Assembly (NCBI GenBank): GCA_017354895.1
Contig: CP071493.1
Span: 6,200,001-6,264,000 of the forward strand
DNA length: 64,000 bases
Direction of reading: 5' to 3'
From: Podospora comata
Taxonomy: Eukaryota; Ascomycota; Sordariomycetes; Sordariales; Podosporaceae
In this document: positions 23,356 to 34,095 of the stretch, one piece after another
How the letters are laid out: each line of letters begins with the position of its first letter
Numbering within the stretch: the first letter of the stretch is position 1
Translations under genes and position numbers: made by a program
Notes under the pieces: generated by a model
Databases searched by the model: none
The model's input: the letters and a program-made list of their open reading frames with translations, nothing else
Told to the model about the DNA's origin: nothing

Positions 23356-24057
23356 ATGCTCTTCTTCAGGTATGCATTTGCCCCTCTTGGCTTTCAGGCA
23401 TCGACGTTCTGGGGTGTGTTTTCATGAATTTGGGGAGGGAAGTGAAGTGTGAATGGCGGGAAGGGAGGAGGGGGGAATCACAACACCGCATCGAAACTCT
23501 CATCCATCAAGAGAGTCACCATCATGACCCAGACAAATGCAGCAATAAGGCATCACAAACACAGACCCTCCCCTCATTCCCGACCACCACACCACCCTCA
23601 TCCCATACCCGATTACCCGAATGCTAACATTTACCTGAAAAGCTTCTTCAAAACCCTCATCGACCACGAGGTGACCGTCGAGCTCAAAAACGACATCCGC
23701 ATCCGCGGCGTCCTCAAGAGTGTCGACCAATACCTCAACATCAAGCTCGACAACATCCAGGTGGTGGATGAGCTCAAGTATCCTCACTTGGTACGACGCC
23801 CGTCATCCCAGTTATCTCTTGCAGTGGAGAGTCAGCTGACAAAGGAGATGTAGAGCGCTGTCAAGAATGTCTTTATCAGAGGCTCGGTCGTGAGATATGT
23901 CCATCTGCCTTCTCAGTCGGTGGATATTGACTTGCTGGAGGATGCTACGAGGAGAGGTATGCTACATCTTGCCCAGCTTCTGCCTGATGATAAGGGTGCT
24001 GATGATCGAAAAAAACAAAAAACAGAGGCGGCAAACCAAGCTGTGAAGGCGAAGTGA
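23356..24057 (+). CDS. lsm2: U6 snRNA-associated Sm-like protein LSm2
   Basis: Subunit of the LSm2-8 ring that binds the 3' end of U6 snRNA in the spliceosome and of the LSm1-7 ring in mRNA decay. Four exons, 23356-23369, 23643-23790, 23854-23956 and 24026-24057, give 98 residues, the family length. The first exon is only 14 nt (MLFF plus two bases). Intron 1 (273 bp) ends after a CTAAC branch at GAAAAG. Sm1 is visible as VTVELKNDIRIRGVLKSVD with QYLNIKLDN, and Sm2 as FIRGSVVRYVHLP. The tail after the last intron is EAANQAVKAK. Confidence 0.95.
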
Positions 24058-24644
24058 GGAGACTGCTAGAAACGGCGCGGGGAGGTGAAACGAAGAAGGA
24101 GGTAGAAAAGCCAAAGCTACTCGTGGCATCAGAAGTATGGCAGTAACAGCCATGACGAAAGGGGAGGTGCGCAAAAGACAACTGGTGTATTAGTTGTCCT
24201 TGCATCTCAGAGAGGGCCTGGATCTTATGCGCGGGAAGAAGAGGAGAGGTGGAAATTGCCCAGGCTATTATTATTATTGCAAATGGGTCAAGAGTATCTT
24301 GGTGGTAAAAACATTGACACGGAGAGGAGGATAAAGGGTCATGCAGAATGTGGAATAAAATAAGTGCGTTTAATTCCCCATAACTTTGAAGCGTGTGTGT
24401 ATCTTCGCAACCTATGCATGTCATTCCCCATTGTCACCTCTTCAACAAAGCCAGCACTGTGCGCCCATGTTTTCTTTACCCATTCATCAACAGCCGTGCT
24501 CTCAATTGTGAAGTTGCTATTGTCTTCCCCTCACCACAAAGCCAAATCCAAGACTTTCGATCGCATGAGGTTGAGTCATGTGTGGGGGCAAGAAAGACTT
24601 GCATATTAACCGCATATCCACCAACTTATTTCAACACATCAACA
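24058..24644. other. Intergenic region lsm2 / tRNA-Met
   Basis: No feature beyond the lsm2 3' region and the tRNA upstream flank is seen. Confidence 0.5.
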
Positions 24645-24756
24645 GGGAGCTTGGCTCAGTTGGAAGAGCGCAGGTCTCATACGATTAAAAGTATGATCTG
24701 GCTGTCTTAACACCAGAGTTATCCTGAGGTCGTGAGTTCGAGCCTCACAGTTCCCA
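24645..24756 (+). tRNA. tRNA-Met (elongator, anticodon CAT) with intron
   Basis: A complete cloverleaf: acceptor GGGAGCT pairs with AGTTCCC (discriminator A at 24756), D-stem GCTC/GAGC, anticodon loop CTCATAA, and T-arm GTGAG TTCGAGC CTCAC. The anticodon CAT is at 24678-24680. An intron of about 39 nt (24682-24720) interrupts the gene one base after the anticodon, the canonical position. The 31/39 position is U-U, as in yeast elongator Met tRNA. The B box GGTCGTGAGTTCGAGCC is intact. Confidence 0.95.
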
Positions 24757-24761
24757 TCTTC

Positions 24762-24772
24762 TTTTGCTTTTT
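24762..24772 (+). terminator. RNA polymerase III terminator of tRNA-Met
   Basis: Two T runs, TTTT at 24762-24765 and TTTTT at 24768-24772, begin 6 bp after the mature tRNA end. Confidence 0.8.
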
Positions 24773-24935
24773 GAGCCTGCTCCCCCACCGGCTTGGCCTT
24801 CTTTTTCACACTATTTTATTACATCGTAAGTCTTCATATTTTGTTTCAACTGTTACATAATGCTATGACTAAACTACGCTGGACTCTTCACCCATCCCTC
24901 TATATCCTGACCTCTTCATATCCCAATCAAAACAA

Positions 24936-27686
24936 TCACCAATACACCACCCCCTCCTCCTCCTCCTCCTCCTCCTCCTCCTCCTCCTCCTCCTCCTCCT
25001 CTCTCCCATCTACACCCTCCTTCACCTTCAGCCGTCCGCCCTTCAACCTCCCCCTCTCCACAATCCACCGATCAATCCACCCCTTCATCCGTTTCCTGCT
25101 CTGTTCGCTCCCCACATTCACTGTCGGCACCACCCTCCCGATCCTCAAACCCATCACAAAAATCGCCAACTCCCTAAAGCTAGAATGCTCGCTATACGGC
25201 ACCCCCAATAACACTCCCTCTTTGGTGCTTCCCCTCATGGGTATCAAATCCGCCTTGCGAAACCTACTCCTCCACGCCTTTCCACACAAGAGCTGTTCCA
25301 TCGGTACGCTGCCCGGGGCCATATCCGCCTTGATGTTCAGGCTCTTCAAGCTCGGGGGGCGGTAGTTCCACCCCGAGGGCTTGAACCCTACAATCCGGGA
25401 GAATCCAAACCGGCGATTTTCCTCGAGGTAAGAGATGAGATTCTCCTTGTTGAGGTCAGACAGCGAGGCGAGGTGGACTTGCGCCTCTTGGGGGTTGGGA
25501 GTAAGGAGGGAGATGAGCTCTGGGTCGTCGAGTTGGTTCACGATTTTGAGTTTGTAAGGCGAGGCGTAGATTTTGGATTCGAGAGCGAGGGCGATGCCGA
25601 CGCAGATGCGCTCTTTGCCTATGGAGTAGGTGCCGCAAAGGATGAGGAGGCGGTTTCTCTGGGAGGGTTGGGGGTTGCCTGAGAGGGCGGTGAATGCGTT
25701 CAGGGGGGCAGTGGGAGTAGGTGGTTTAGAAGGTGGTGGCGGGGGGTCATTTGTGGTGGTGGTGGTGGTGAAGAACTTGCTGACTGAGGTGGATGGGGCG
25801 CCGCCTTCTCGGCGACGGAGGAGGGAGTCCCATTCGTTGTCGTCGTTGGAGATGAGGGCTTGGTTGAGGAGGGACGACATCTCTGCGCAGGTGGCGATGA
25901 CGTCTTTTTGCGGAGGGAAGGAGTATTTTGGGTTGAGATAGGTGGTGTCTAGATAACAGACGTCAATTTTCTGGTGCTTTGTCTTGCCTGTTACGGCGTC
26001 AATTGTCTCTGGGCGGAGGTGAGGGTGCTCAAGGTGAGCTTGACAGGCTCGGAAATCCCCACAGTGCAAGATCCGATGTGTCTTGCCTCCTCCCATGGCC
26101 TTCTCAAACAAGAATAGAGAGCTACCGGGGCAATGGTTGGCGGGGATCATTGTTACTGTGACCCCCTTTGTGTGCGGGACTGGAACGGTTTTGTCAAACT
26201 CAAGCTCAACGACATATTTAGCCGCTGTCTTTAGCTGTGTCTTGACGAGTGACCCCGTTACTTTGCTGCAATAAATCGGGCCGTGAGTCCAGTTCGCCGT
26301 GAGGCCAATGTAGTGATCGCTGTGAAAGTGACTGAGAAAGTAGGCCTTGCAGCCCTCCACAGCACCATACCTGAAGGCATCAACACAAATCGAGAACCCA
26401 GGCATAATCTTGTAAAACGGACAAGTCCGCTTATACGCCGGCATTCCTCTCGAGGCGTTCTCTGCCGCAGCAGCCGCTGCCCAAGCGGTATCCTCAGCAT
26501 GTCCAGACATGAGCTTAGCAAATGCTGAGCCCGAGCTGCCAGCTGAAGTCTTCTCACCGAAACTGATAGGATTCGCCTGTCCTGGTCTAGGCACAGCCGC
26601 TTTCGCAAACCTCTTTCCCACCTCAGCACCATCGATCTCTTTATTCTCTTCGAGTGCCGCTGGTGGCTTGGACTGCGGTAGCGGCGTCGGATTCCCATCC
26701 AGACAGGCATTGACATGCTCCGAAGCCACCTGCTCTGACGCACCCGCCAAACTGCTCCCGCATATTGGACATGCTTCCATCATCTCTTCATCAGTACGTC
26801 TGTCCATACCAAACTCTTCAAAACCCTCCAACATGGCTTGCTCTTCCATGTCCCGCATAGCTTGGAGTTCTTCGCCGGTGAAATCCTCGTCGAATTCCTC
26901 TTCGCCTAACTCATCGATTGGCTCCTCTTCTGCAGGTCCTTCATTCGATGTCAAATTCGCTCCGGAGGTCTCATGTCGCAGCAGCGGCACCTTGCCCTTT
27001 ACTTCTTGATCTTGATCTTCGTCATCCCTATCTGTTATCCTGGTCCCGTTGGTAAGTCTGTCGCCGGTAGTAGTCTCGCAAACATTTTCTGCGGGGTCTG
27101 CAGACGCAAGGGTAGGTCTCACCCTTGATGGAGTCGTCGAGTCGTCATCATTGCTCGTTTCGTTTCCATCCCCGTCCTCGTCAGAAGAGGAGTCGTCCAA
27201 AAATGGATTTGGAACCTTCTTCTTCGCAGGTGGCTTCCTCGGCTCGTTCTGCTCCTTTTTGACTGTCGTCGACTCGGCATCCACTGAAACAGCCCTCGAT
27301 TCCTCCCCACCCTCCTGCAAACCGAAACTCAACCTCCTCTTCTTAACCGACCCCCCATTCTCATTATATCTCTCCCCTCCCCCCTCCTCCTCCACGGGCC
27401 TCTTGACGTAGTCATCCGCCCCGCACATATCTTCCTCGTCCTCTTCTCCCCCCTCCCCTACCCCCCCTTCAACCCCCCCAATAAACAAGTCCTCATCCTC
27501 CGTCTTCTTAAAATAACTCAAAATGCTCGCATTCGGCTTCGTCTTCACCTTCGGCCCTTTCGTCACAGGCTGCACCTTCATCCGCGCCCCAGGCGGTTTA
27601 TTCGGTGTGATCGTTTTTTGCTTCAATTTCGCCTTCGGTGTCGCCGCCGTCTTTGGCTTGGCTTTTGATATTCTTGCGGGAGCCAT
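24936..27686 (-). CDS. pso2: DNA interstrand-crosslink repair nuclease Pso2 / SNM1
   Basis: Metallo-beta-lactamase/beta-CASP 5'-exonuclease for crosslink repair. Single exon, 916 residues. A basic N-terminus contains SILSYFKK near residue 55, similar to a PCNA-interacting peptide. A UBZ4-type zinc finger follows (CPICGSS near residue 304, HVNAC near 324). The metallo-beta-lactamase core has FLSHFHSDHYIGL (HxHxDH) near residues 450-460, MIPANHCPGS and HCGDFRA. The beta-CASP part has LILCGTYSIGKERI and GVPYSEHSSF. The C-terminus is a glutamate run encoded by a TCC/GGA microsatellite, so its length may vary. The first in-frame ATG is at 27686; upstream codons lack one. It converges on lsm2 with the tRNA between. 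Confidence 0.95.
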   Translation of the reverse strand: MAPARISKAKPKTAATPKAKLKQKTITPNKPPGARMKVQPVTKGPKVKTKPNASILSYFKKTEDEDLFIGGVEGGVGEGGEEDEEDMCGADDYVKRPVEEEGGGERYNENGGSVKKRRLSFGLQEGGEESRAVSVDAESTTVKKEQNEPRKPPAKKKVPNPFLDDSSSDEDGDGNETSNDDDSTTPSRVRPTLASADPAENVCETTTGDRLTNGTRITDRDDEDQDQEVKGKVPLLRHETSGANLTSNEGPAEEEPIDELGEEEFDEDFTGEELQAMRDMEEQAMLEGFEEFGMDRRTDEEMMEACPICGSSLAGASEQVASEHVNACLDGNPTPLPQSKPPAALEENKEIDGAEVGKRFAKAAVPRPGQANPISFGEKTSAGSSGSAFAKLMSGHAEDTAWAAAAAAENASRGMPAYKRTCPFYKIMPGFSICVDAFRYGAVEGCKAYFLSHFHSDHYIGLTANWTHGPIYCSKVTGSLVKTQLKTAAKYVVELEFDKTVPVPHTKGVTVTMIPANHCPGSSLFLFEKAMGGGKTHRILHCGDFRACQAHLEHPHLRPETIDAVTGKTKHQKIDVCYLDTTYLNPKYSFPPQKDVIATCAEMSSLLNQALISNDDNEWDSLLRRREGGAPSTSVSKFFTTTTTTNDPPPPPSKPPTPTAPLNAFTALSGNPQPSQRNRLLILCGTYSIGKERICVGIALALESKIYASPYKLKIVNQLDDPELISLLTPNPQEAQVHLASLSDLNKENLISYLEENRRFGFSRIVGFKPSGWNYRPPSLKSLNIKADMAPGSVPMEQLLCGKAWRSRFRKADLIPMRGSTKEGVLLGVPYSEHSSFRELAIFVMGLRIGRVVPTVNVGSEQSRKRMKGWIDRWIVERGRLKGGRLKVKEGVDGREEEEEEEEEEEEEEEEGVVYW
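24953..25001 (-). repeat. (TCC)n microsatellite encoding the Pso2 C-terminal polyGlu
   Basis: About 16 tandem TCC units on the plus strand read as GAG glutamate codons in pso2, five codons before the stop. Confidence 0.95.
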
Positions 27687-28416
27687 TTTGTCGACTGGGG
27701 CGTGGGGAGGGGGGAGAAGGCAAGTCGATCGGAGTTGGCAAAAGTGCAACACGCTGAGAACGCGACCAGTGTTGGAGGGGTGGCGTAAAATGTCCGCCAC
27801 TGGGAGGGGAGCAAAACGCTAGGTCTGCGCGGTGTCACGTGCCCTGCACTTAGAGAACGAGCCAAGGGGTTCAAGGCAAAGGAGATACGAGAACAAAGAG
27901 AATATTGATTTGTCCTGTGCTATTGGATACAGCTGGTTCAAGAGGCGGGAAGCTCAGCTAGTCGTCCGCCAGGGCCAAACTTTCCTCGTTCTAGACCCGA
28001 GGTGCCGAAGTAGTCTCATCCTATTCGCGTCAGAAATAGGGGCTTCTAGGTATGGCTCACAGGCCTCAAAACATTGTCGTAAGCCGATGAGAGGTGGCAG
28101 AGACTCTCAACAACTCCAGCGGCACATCACTCTTTTGCATATTCACATTTGGGACCGACGTCCGGTACGCAATTACAGACATTTGGTAGAAAAGTTCATT
28201 GGTATTGCATTTGACGCTATGGTCCCGCTTTTTACCCCCTTTATTGAATGCTGATCCGGAAAAACGCTGGCTTTTCATAACCACAGAGGTATCCCGTATC
28301 CGCTTTCGTTTCAGTAATATTGCTCTTGAGCGGTATAATACCCGGTGTCATCACATAGTCCTCCTTCTTGTCCTCCTTCTCGCCACCGACGGTGCTCTAC
28401 ACTCCCTAGAGGTACT
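27687..28416. other. Intergenic region pso2 / eif3d
   Basis: Contains the pso2 promoter and the eif3d 3' region. A CACGTG lies at 27836-27841, about 150 bp before pso2. No coding sequence is supported. Confidence 0.5.
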
Positions 28417-30319
28417 CTACTCCTCCGCCCTCTGAACCGGCTCGGCGACCTCCTCCTCCTCGTCATCCAGGCTCCCAGCAGGGACCTGGTAGAGTCGGAG
28501 GATGTTCTTGTTGGGGTCCTTGACCAAGATGTACTTGCCCTCTGGCTGCTGAAGAACCATGTCGGCGATGGTACGAACGATACCCCAGCCGTTGGACAGC
28601 TGGAGGTTCATCTGGTTGGCAAAGTCCTTAGGCTTCCAGCCAACAACGCCGAGAATGACGTGCTTGTCATTGGTCTTGGGGTTCGCGCGAGACACGAAAC
28701 TGGTGAAAGCAGAGTTAGCCACCACATGTTCCAACAGATACACAGAACAGGACAAAAACATACCCAATCTTCATGACATCAGCCTTGGCAAGAATAGACT
28801 GAACAGTCCATCTGGCGAGCTTGCAGCTGTTGTTCTTCATCTCAGTGGCGACTACAGCACCACGCTGAGACACAAGCTTGGTCCTCCAGTCAAGGCCACC
28901 ACCGCTGCCTTGAGCCTTGCTGTCAAACTCGTTGAGAGCGTGGACAGTGACGAACTGGTTCTCGTTGTTGAGAGCGCTCTTTTGCACCGCATCCAACTCG
29001 GTGCGGACGATAAGATAAGTGGGGCTCTCCTCGGTGGTGGAAAGATCGAACCGTCTGTACTTGTAGGCCTTGGACGCAGGGGGCACGGACTCCTCGGGGG
29101 AGTAGAAGGGGTTCTCGTGAGCCATGCTGACCTTGTGCTGCTCAAGCACAACCTGGTTGGCAAAGTTGTGGTTGATATAGGTAGCCTCCTCCGCGAGCGC
29201 GGTGGGCTGGTTGATAGAATCCTTGGATCCCTCGGAAGCCTCGAGCGGCGCATCGGCGGCGTTCTCGTTGACGGTGACCATGTCAAGAGCGGCGTTGTCG
29301 CGCTTGTCAAAGAAGACCTTGTTGCCCTGTCTGACAATGACGATATCCCAAGAGTAGACGGAACGGGGGGCGCACATCAGCATCGAGAGAATGCTATCAG
29401 TGGCGAAGATGGTGGCCTCCTCCTTGTCAGCGAGCTCCTGGATGATAGGATCCACAGAGGTCGTGACGTTGTAGGCAGCACGGTCAAGCGCGAGAAGCTT
29501 GCGCTCCGAGTTCTTGACTGGTGGCTTGTCGTAGGAGCGGTCGTAGGCATTTACGAAACCGTAGCTGTCGATATCCTCACCCTCGTCCGTCTCGAGGTTC
29601 AGCTTGCTAAGACGGTTGTAGTCAATCTCCTCAAGCAAGGTCCAGTTGGGCTTGATGTTGATCGAAGCATCACGGTTGCGAGCAGGCTTGTCGTAATCCT
29701 TCCAGCCAAAGCGACGACCGCCGCGAGCATTGCCGCCACCGCGGGCACCGCCCCGGCTGTCATAGCCTCCGCCATATTGCCCACCGCGACCGGCACGCTG
29801 GAACTGTTGACGACCACCGGCGCCTCTGGCATCTCCCCTTCCACCGCGCTGGCCACCGCGGCCACGGGTGAAAACGGCACCACGGCCGAAGCGGGTCTTG
29901 GTTGAGTCGCGAACGTTGGAGACAACGGAGAAGGAAGCCTCGTCCTCGGCGACAGGAGGAGTGAACAGAGAAGCGGAACCGGCACCATAGACTTGTTGGT
30001 CTGGAGAGAGCAGATGTTAGTACGCATAGCAGATACAAATCGCACGGATGCGAGCGGTGACCCCTTGCGACAGGTCCATCCAGCACCCACCTCTAAAGTT
30101 CCTGTTGAATTGCTGTCTGCCACCACGGCCGTCTCTGCCATCCTTGTTGTCGGTCCAGTCAGCCATGCGACCGAGCTTGTCGCTCTTGGAGAATGGGGCG
30201 TAGGGAACGCCGTTGAGGGTGGTCTCGGTGGTAATCGGGGGGCCCCAAGTGCCCTCATGCTCGGGCAACGAGTTGATCAGGTCGACCAGGGCCGACTCGC
30301 CTGGTGGTGGGACAGCCAT
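28417..30319 (-). CDS. eif3d: Eukaryotic translation initiation factor 3 subunit D
   Basis: eIF3d sits on the 40S subunit near the mRNA entry/exit region and can bind the 5' cap of selected mRNAs. Exons on the minus strand are 30319-30091, 30000-28764 and 28699-28417 (introns 90 and 64 bp), giving 582 residues. The N-terminus begins [20 protein letters not shown]. An RGG-rich stretch (for example [17 protein letters not shown]) precedes the conserved core [17 protein letters not shown], which runs through [20 protein letters not shown] to the end. The tail is acidic ([10 protein letters not shown]). Splices restore NFRDQQVYG and KIGFVSRANP. The 448-residue open frame antisense to it at 28559-29905 is a shadow. 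Confidence 0.95.
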
Positions 30320-30955
30320 ATTGGGTTGTGTTGAAGTGGGATAAGAGTTGGGCTGCTGAAGGTATGCTCCGGATGATGTCCAATAAGTAGTGATCGTAGA
30401 GTGAGCCGAGATCCGTTGCTGTGGCGGTTGCGACGTGAATGCGGAGTTGCAGCAGTTTGACAGAGGGCTATTTTTCAAAAAGTGAAATTCTCGTGGTGGG
30501 GTGTTGTGGGTGTGGGGCAACCGCTTGCGGTAGCACAGTGCGGAGGGGCAGGAAGGTCGGTGACAGAAAAGCAGGTACCACACACGTCTAGAACACGGCT
30601 TTCTAGAGGTCAAGTACATCCAGAAGCATCTTCTACACCCTCTGATATCTACTAGCTTCTGTTGAAAGCTCACAGATCTTATAACATGCCGTGAAAGGCC
30701 TATGGGCTGTCATCCGATACGTCGTAGCGGTAAAGCAATCCTATTATTCTGTCCATAACAAGTCAGGAGACAATACTAACAACTTCCACAAGGACAAACA
30801 CTCGCTGGAACCATGTCCCCAAAACACTATTTACTTTCCTACGGACTCAAATACCTTCAAAAGTAACAAAAGGGACATCTAATACAGTGCGCCGTCCAAG
30901 TTGCTCGATAACACCCGAGAAATAAACATCAAAGCTCTGTCGATCCCAACCAATG
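30320..30955. other. Intergenic region eif3d / bZIP gene
   Basis: Promoter of eif3d and 3' region of the bZIP gene. Nothing else is seen. Confidence 0.5.
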
Positions 30956-32437
30956 TCAATATCCCAGTACAAGCTCCGATTTCGTCGAGAAAACATTCTC
31001 CAACGCATCTCGAACCTCGAACTCCTCCATCACAGAACCAAACCTGCGTAAATGTCAGCAAACATACTCTAACAGCACCGTAACTAGCCGAAGGCAAGCG
31101 ACCAAGAAGTACTCGAGAATCAACATACCCATAACACCTAACCTTCCCAACCAACTCATCAGCCAGCTTTCTAAAATCTTCCATCCTCAACATATTAACA
31201 CCCGGGTGCGTCACCACCATCCCCCACGCCATTACAGGTGTGATCTCCCCCTCAAGATTCAGTTTCTGGCTGAGGTCCATCAACGTTGCCAAGTCGGGCT
31301 TTGCCAAATCCCATGTACGCGGCTGCTCTCCAGTACGGCCATGATCGGTGACACCATGATTGTGTGTCTTGGTTCCTCCACTGTCGTTGTGTCCAAACGG
31401 GACCTCAGGGGCCATCTGGGTAAACGACTCGGGTGGGCACGATGCCATGAGAGCATGTCCGCAGGGTTCGACTCCGCCCGATTCGACAGTTCGGTCAAGT
31501 AGCCATGGTAGGTGTTCCATGCAAGGTCTCTCGAGCCTATTTTCTTCTGCCGAGAAGGTGTGGCGGAGTGGTTAGCTTGACGTTCTTCTCCGCTACCATA
31601 TCTTCACGCCATCATCCTTGAGCCTCCGCCCTCCCACTGGTCGCAAAGCCATATGGCAAGGTCAGTGGGGGCAGCACAAGGAACAGAAAAGCGATGTAAA
31701 CAGGCAAGCACACATGGATACAACATGAAAGGGATATCCTACGTTAACACGAAATCGATCCCAAGTTGCTCGTAATCGAGGTTCGGATTCGGATTCGGAT
31801 TCGGTTGGTTCTCGAACCCTCCCATACCCCCATTGTTTGGTGACGGGCCGCTCTGGTGTCCCATTCCGCCGGTTGGGAGGGGCGACGCAGTGAAGTTGCT
31901 TGTATTGCTCGATATTGGCGCGTAGCTCCCGGTGATGCTGGCGGGACCGGACTCGTAGCCTAGACTTGGGTTGCTCAAAGAATCGTCCAACAAACTGGGA
32001 CCACCCACAGCCACCCCTTGGCTTAGGAGCGCCTTGAGCTGGCGGTTTTCCTCAGCCAGCTGGTCTTTATCCTGGGAGGCATGAGTGAATGCCTCTTTGA
32101 GACGAAGGACTTCGTCTTCGAGGGCCTTGATATATCGTTCTTTGCGCTCTCGGTGTGTTCTATAATTTGACAGTGGTCAGAGACTGTGTTGCTAACCATG
32201 GATTCTAAGGTACACCTACCTTTGCGCTTGTCGGTTCAGCTCTTGTTTTCTGGTCAGCGCAGGCTTGGTGTCGGGCTTGGGTCCTCGACGCTTTGGAGGC
32301 TGCCCAGCCTTCGTTGTCGACTTGTTGTCGGTGATATTTTTCAGAAATTCGAGGTTCAGTGAAGACAGCGGGCCTGTGTCCTGATCCGAGGGTCCCGCAT
32401 CGAGATTGTAGTCGTCTGGCGACAACGATGAAGACAT
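30956..32437 (-). CDS. Yap/IDI-4-like bZIP transcription factor
   Basis: Four exons on the minus strand, 32437-32220, 32159-31743, 31536-31129 and 31043-30956, give 376 residues. The basic region NRQAQRTHRERKERYIKALE is followed by a leucine zipper (LEDEVLRLKEAF to LKALL). The preceding block KPALTRKQEL is typical of a fungal AP-1-like subgroup that, from memory, includes Podospora IDI-4, a starvation and incompatibility-induced regulator of autophagy; that assignment is tentative. The middle has an NPNPNPN repeat. After intron 3 (206 bp, unusually long) the conserved C-terminal region follows: TLERPCMEHLPWLL, GEITPVMAW and VRCYGFGSVMEEFEVRDAL. Without that splice the protein would stop at 31739, so the intron decides the product. 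Confidence 0.88.
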
Positions 32438-34095
32438 GTTGTTACTGTCGTAACTGTTGGTGTGGAAGACTGGGAAATACTATTCGTGGCCCTTCGGAAC
32501 TGGTATTTTTTGGTGTGCCGGAAGCGCGCCGGCAGTGGGAAGATTGACAATACAGATATGCGATCTGGTCTAGACGAAGATGTGGGGGGGCCCGAGGCAA
32601 GCTCATGCGCCGACTTGAACGCCGTCGAGTTTTAGGAGGACGGGGGCTATTTGGGAGAACAAGACACGCACGTATTTTGTGTTGGAAAAGGCTCGGGAAG
32701 TCATGCAGAGGAATCGACGCAACGGGAAATATGGTGGTAAACAATTCTGCGAACTTGTTTCCGTCGTCAACGACGGTGGGAGGCGCCTGGTGATGATTGC
32801 TGCGCCTACTTCATGCGGGGTCCATTTGGAATGGCGAGCTGGCGTGCCTGAGCTTGGCAGTGCAGTTTATCTGCATCTAAGTAATCATGAAACTGGTGCC
32901 GAGGGAACGATGTTAGAGGCCAAAAAAATCAACCTGATTAGCCTCGATCAAGGCCTTCAGAAAGAATACATGTCTTGCGACACAGACAAGTCCTCGGTAA
33001 GTCTCCTCCTAGTAGATGATGAGACGATTGGATGGTTTTGGACAAGAGGCCGAAGCTGAGGTATCACTGTCCAGTCTCCAAGCTGAAGAGGACCTGAGTT
33101 TGGCGGGGTTAAGATCCCACTGTGGGCAAGGCTGGCGGATTCCTCGCTGAGGCAGGGATTCCCAGGCCAGATGAAATGTGGAGTTTGGTTGTTTCTGTAG
33201 GCAAGACCGAGCTCGAATCCATACAATTTTGAAGAAGGAATCGTCTTTTTGTGTTCGAAAAGCAACATGATGTGAATCACAAGATTATTGTTCTGGAAGC
33301 CAGAGAGGCGACCCCCACGAAGCGCTGGAAAGCTTGGCGATGAGGGTTGCGTATCTCCTTGGCATCGCGTCTTATTGCTGGAAGCATGCACAAGGAGAAC
33401 ACCAGGGTTTCGAAAGGGAAGGCAGTACGGCGAGTTTGGTATTGATGTGTTGGTATATAATAGGTTTTCTACTCAAGGTTTGGAAGCAATTCTGCTGTAG
33501 AGAATGGAGCAGATGGCATGGGAGCCTTGAGCAGATCATATGAGGTCAATCGTGGAGTCGGACAGGGGTTATGTCTGGTGGCGCTCCCGCAACGATCAAA
33601 CACCAAGCTTGTCACCTAACCCACGGCCAAGATATCGCCGTCTCAAGCTAACGACCGGCCAGGGTATTACTGAGTCTCGACGGACGTCATCTCATTTTGA
33701 TTGAGGAAGCGGCGGCCTTGTAGACTCCAGCTAGAGTCATGACGGCTGCCTTTTGGTGCGCGTGCATGATGCGTCGTAAATAACCTAGTGGATCTACACT
33801 TCTTCATTGACGAACTTCATTATTTTACCTTGGATGCCTGGAAGGTCAACTACCTACCACTTGGGAGTTCCTGCCCTTGGAAAACACACGCACATTAGCC
33901 GTGCCTTCCTGAGCTGTGCTCTTCCTGCCCATGGTCGAACACTTCACCATGATGAAAACAAAGGTGCTCCGAGCATCGCCAAACCCTCTCCCTTCACCCA
34001 ACCAGCTGGTCTCAACCCTGGTGACAGCCATCTTGCCTTTACAATAACCTCGCATCATTCATTGTCAGCATCCATACAGCCAACAACCCAACACC
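32438..34095. other. Divergent promoter region, bZIP gene / acyltransferase gene
   Basis: 1.66 kb between divergent genes. An open frame at 32679-33059 (plus) has no recognisable motif and overlaps the likely bZIP leader, so I do not call it. Confidence 0.5.

Noticed and set aside
28559-29905. 448-codon open frame on the plus strand
   Set aside because: It lies exactly antisense to the conserved eIF3d exon; a long antisense frame arises from the codon bias of the real gene.
31557-31640. tRNA-Ser/Leu gene on the plus strand
   Set aside because: Only the A box matches; there is no B box, acceptor stem or anticodon arm.
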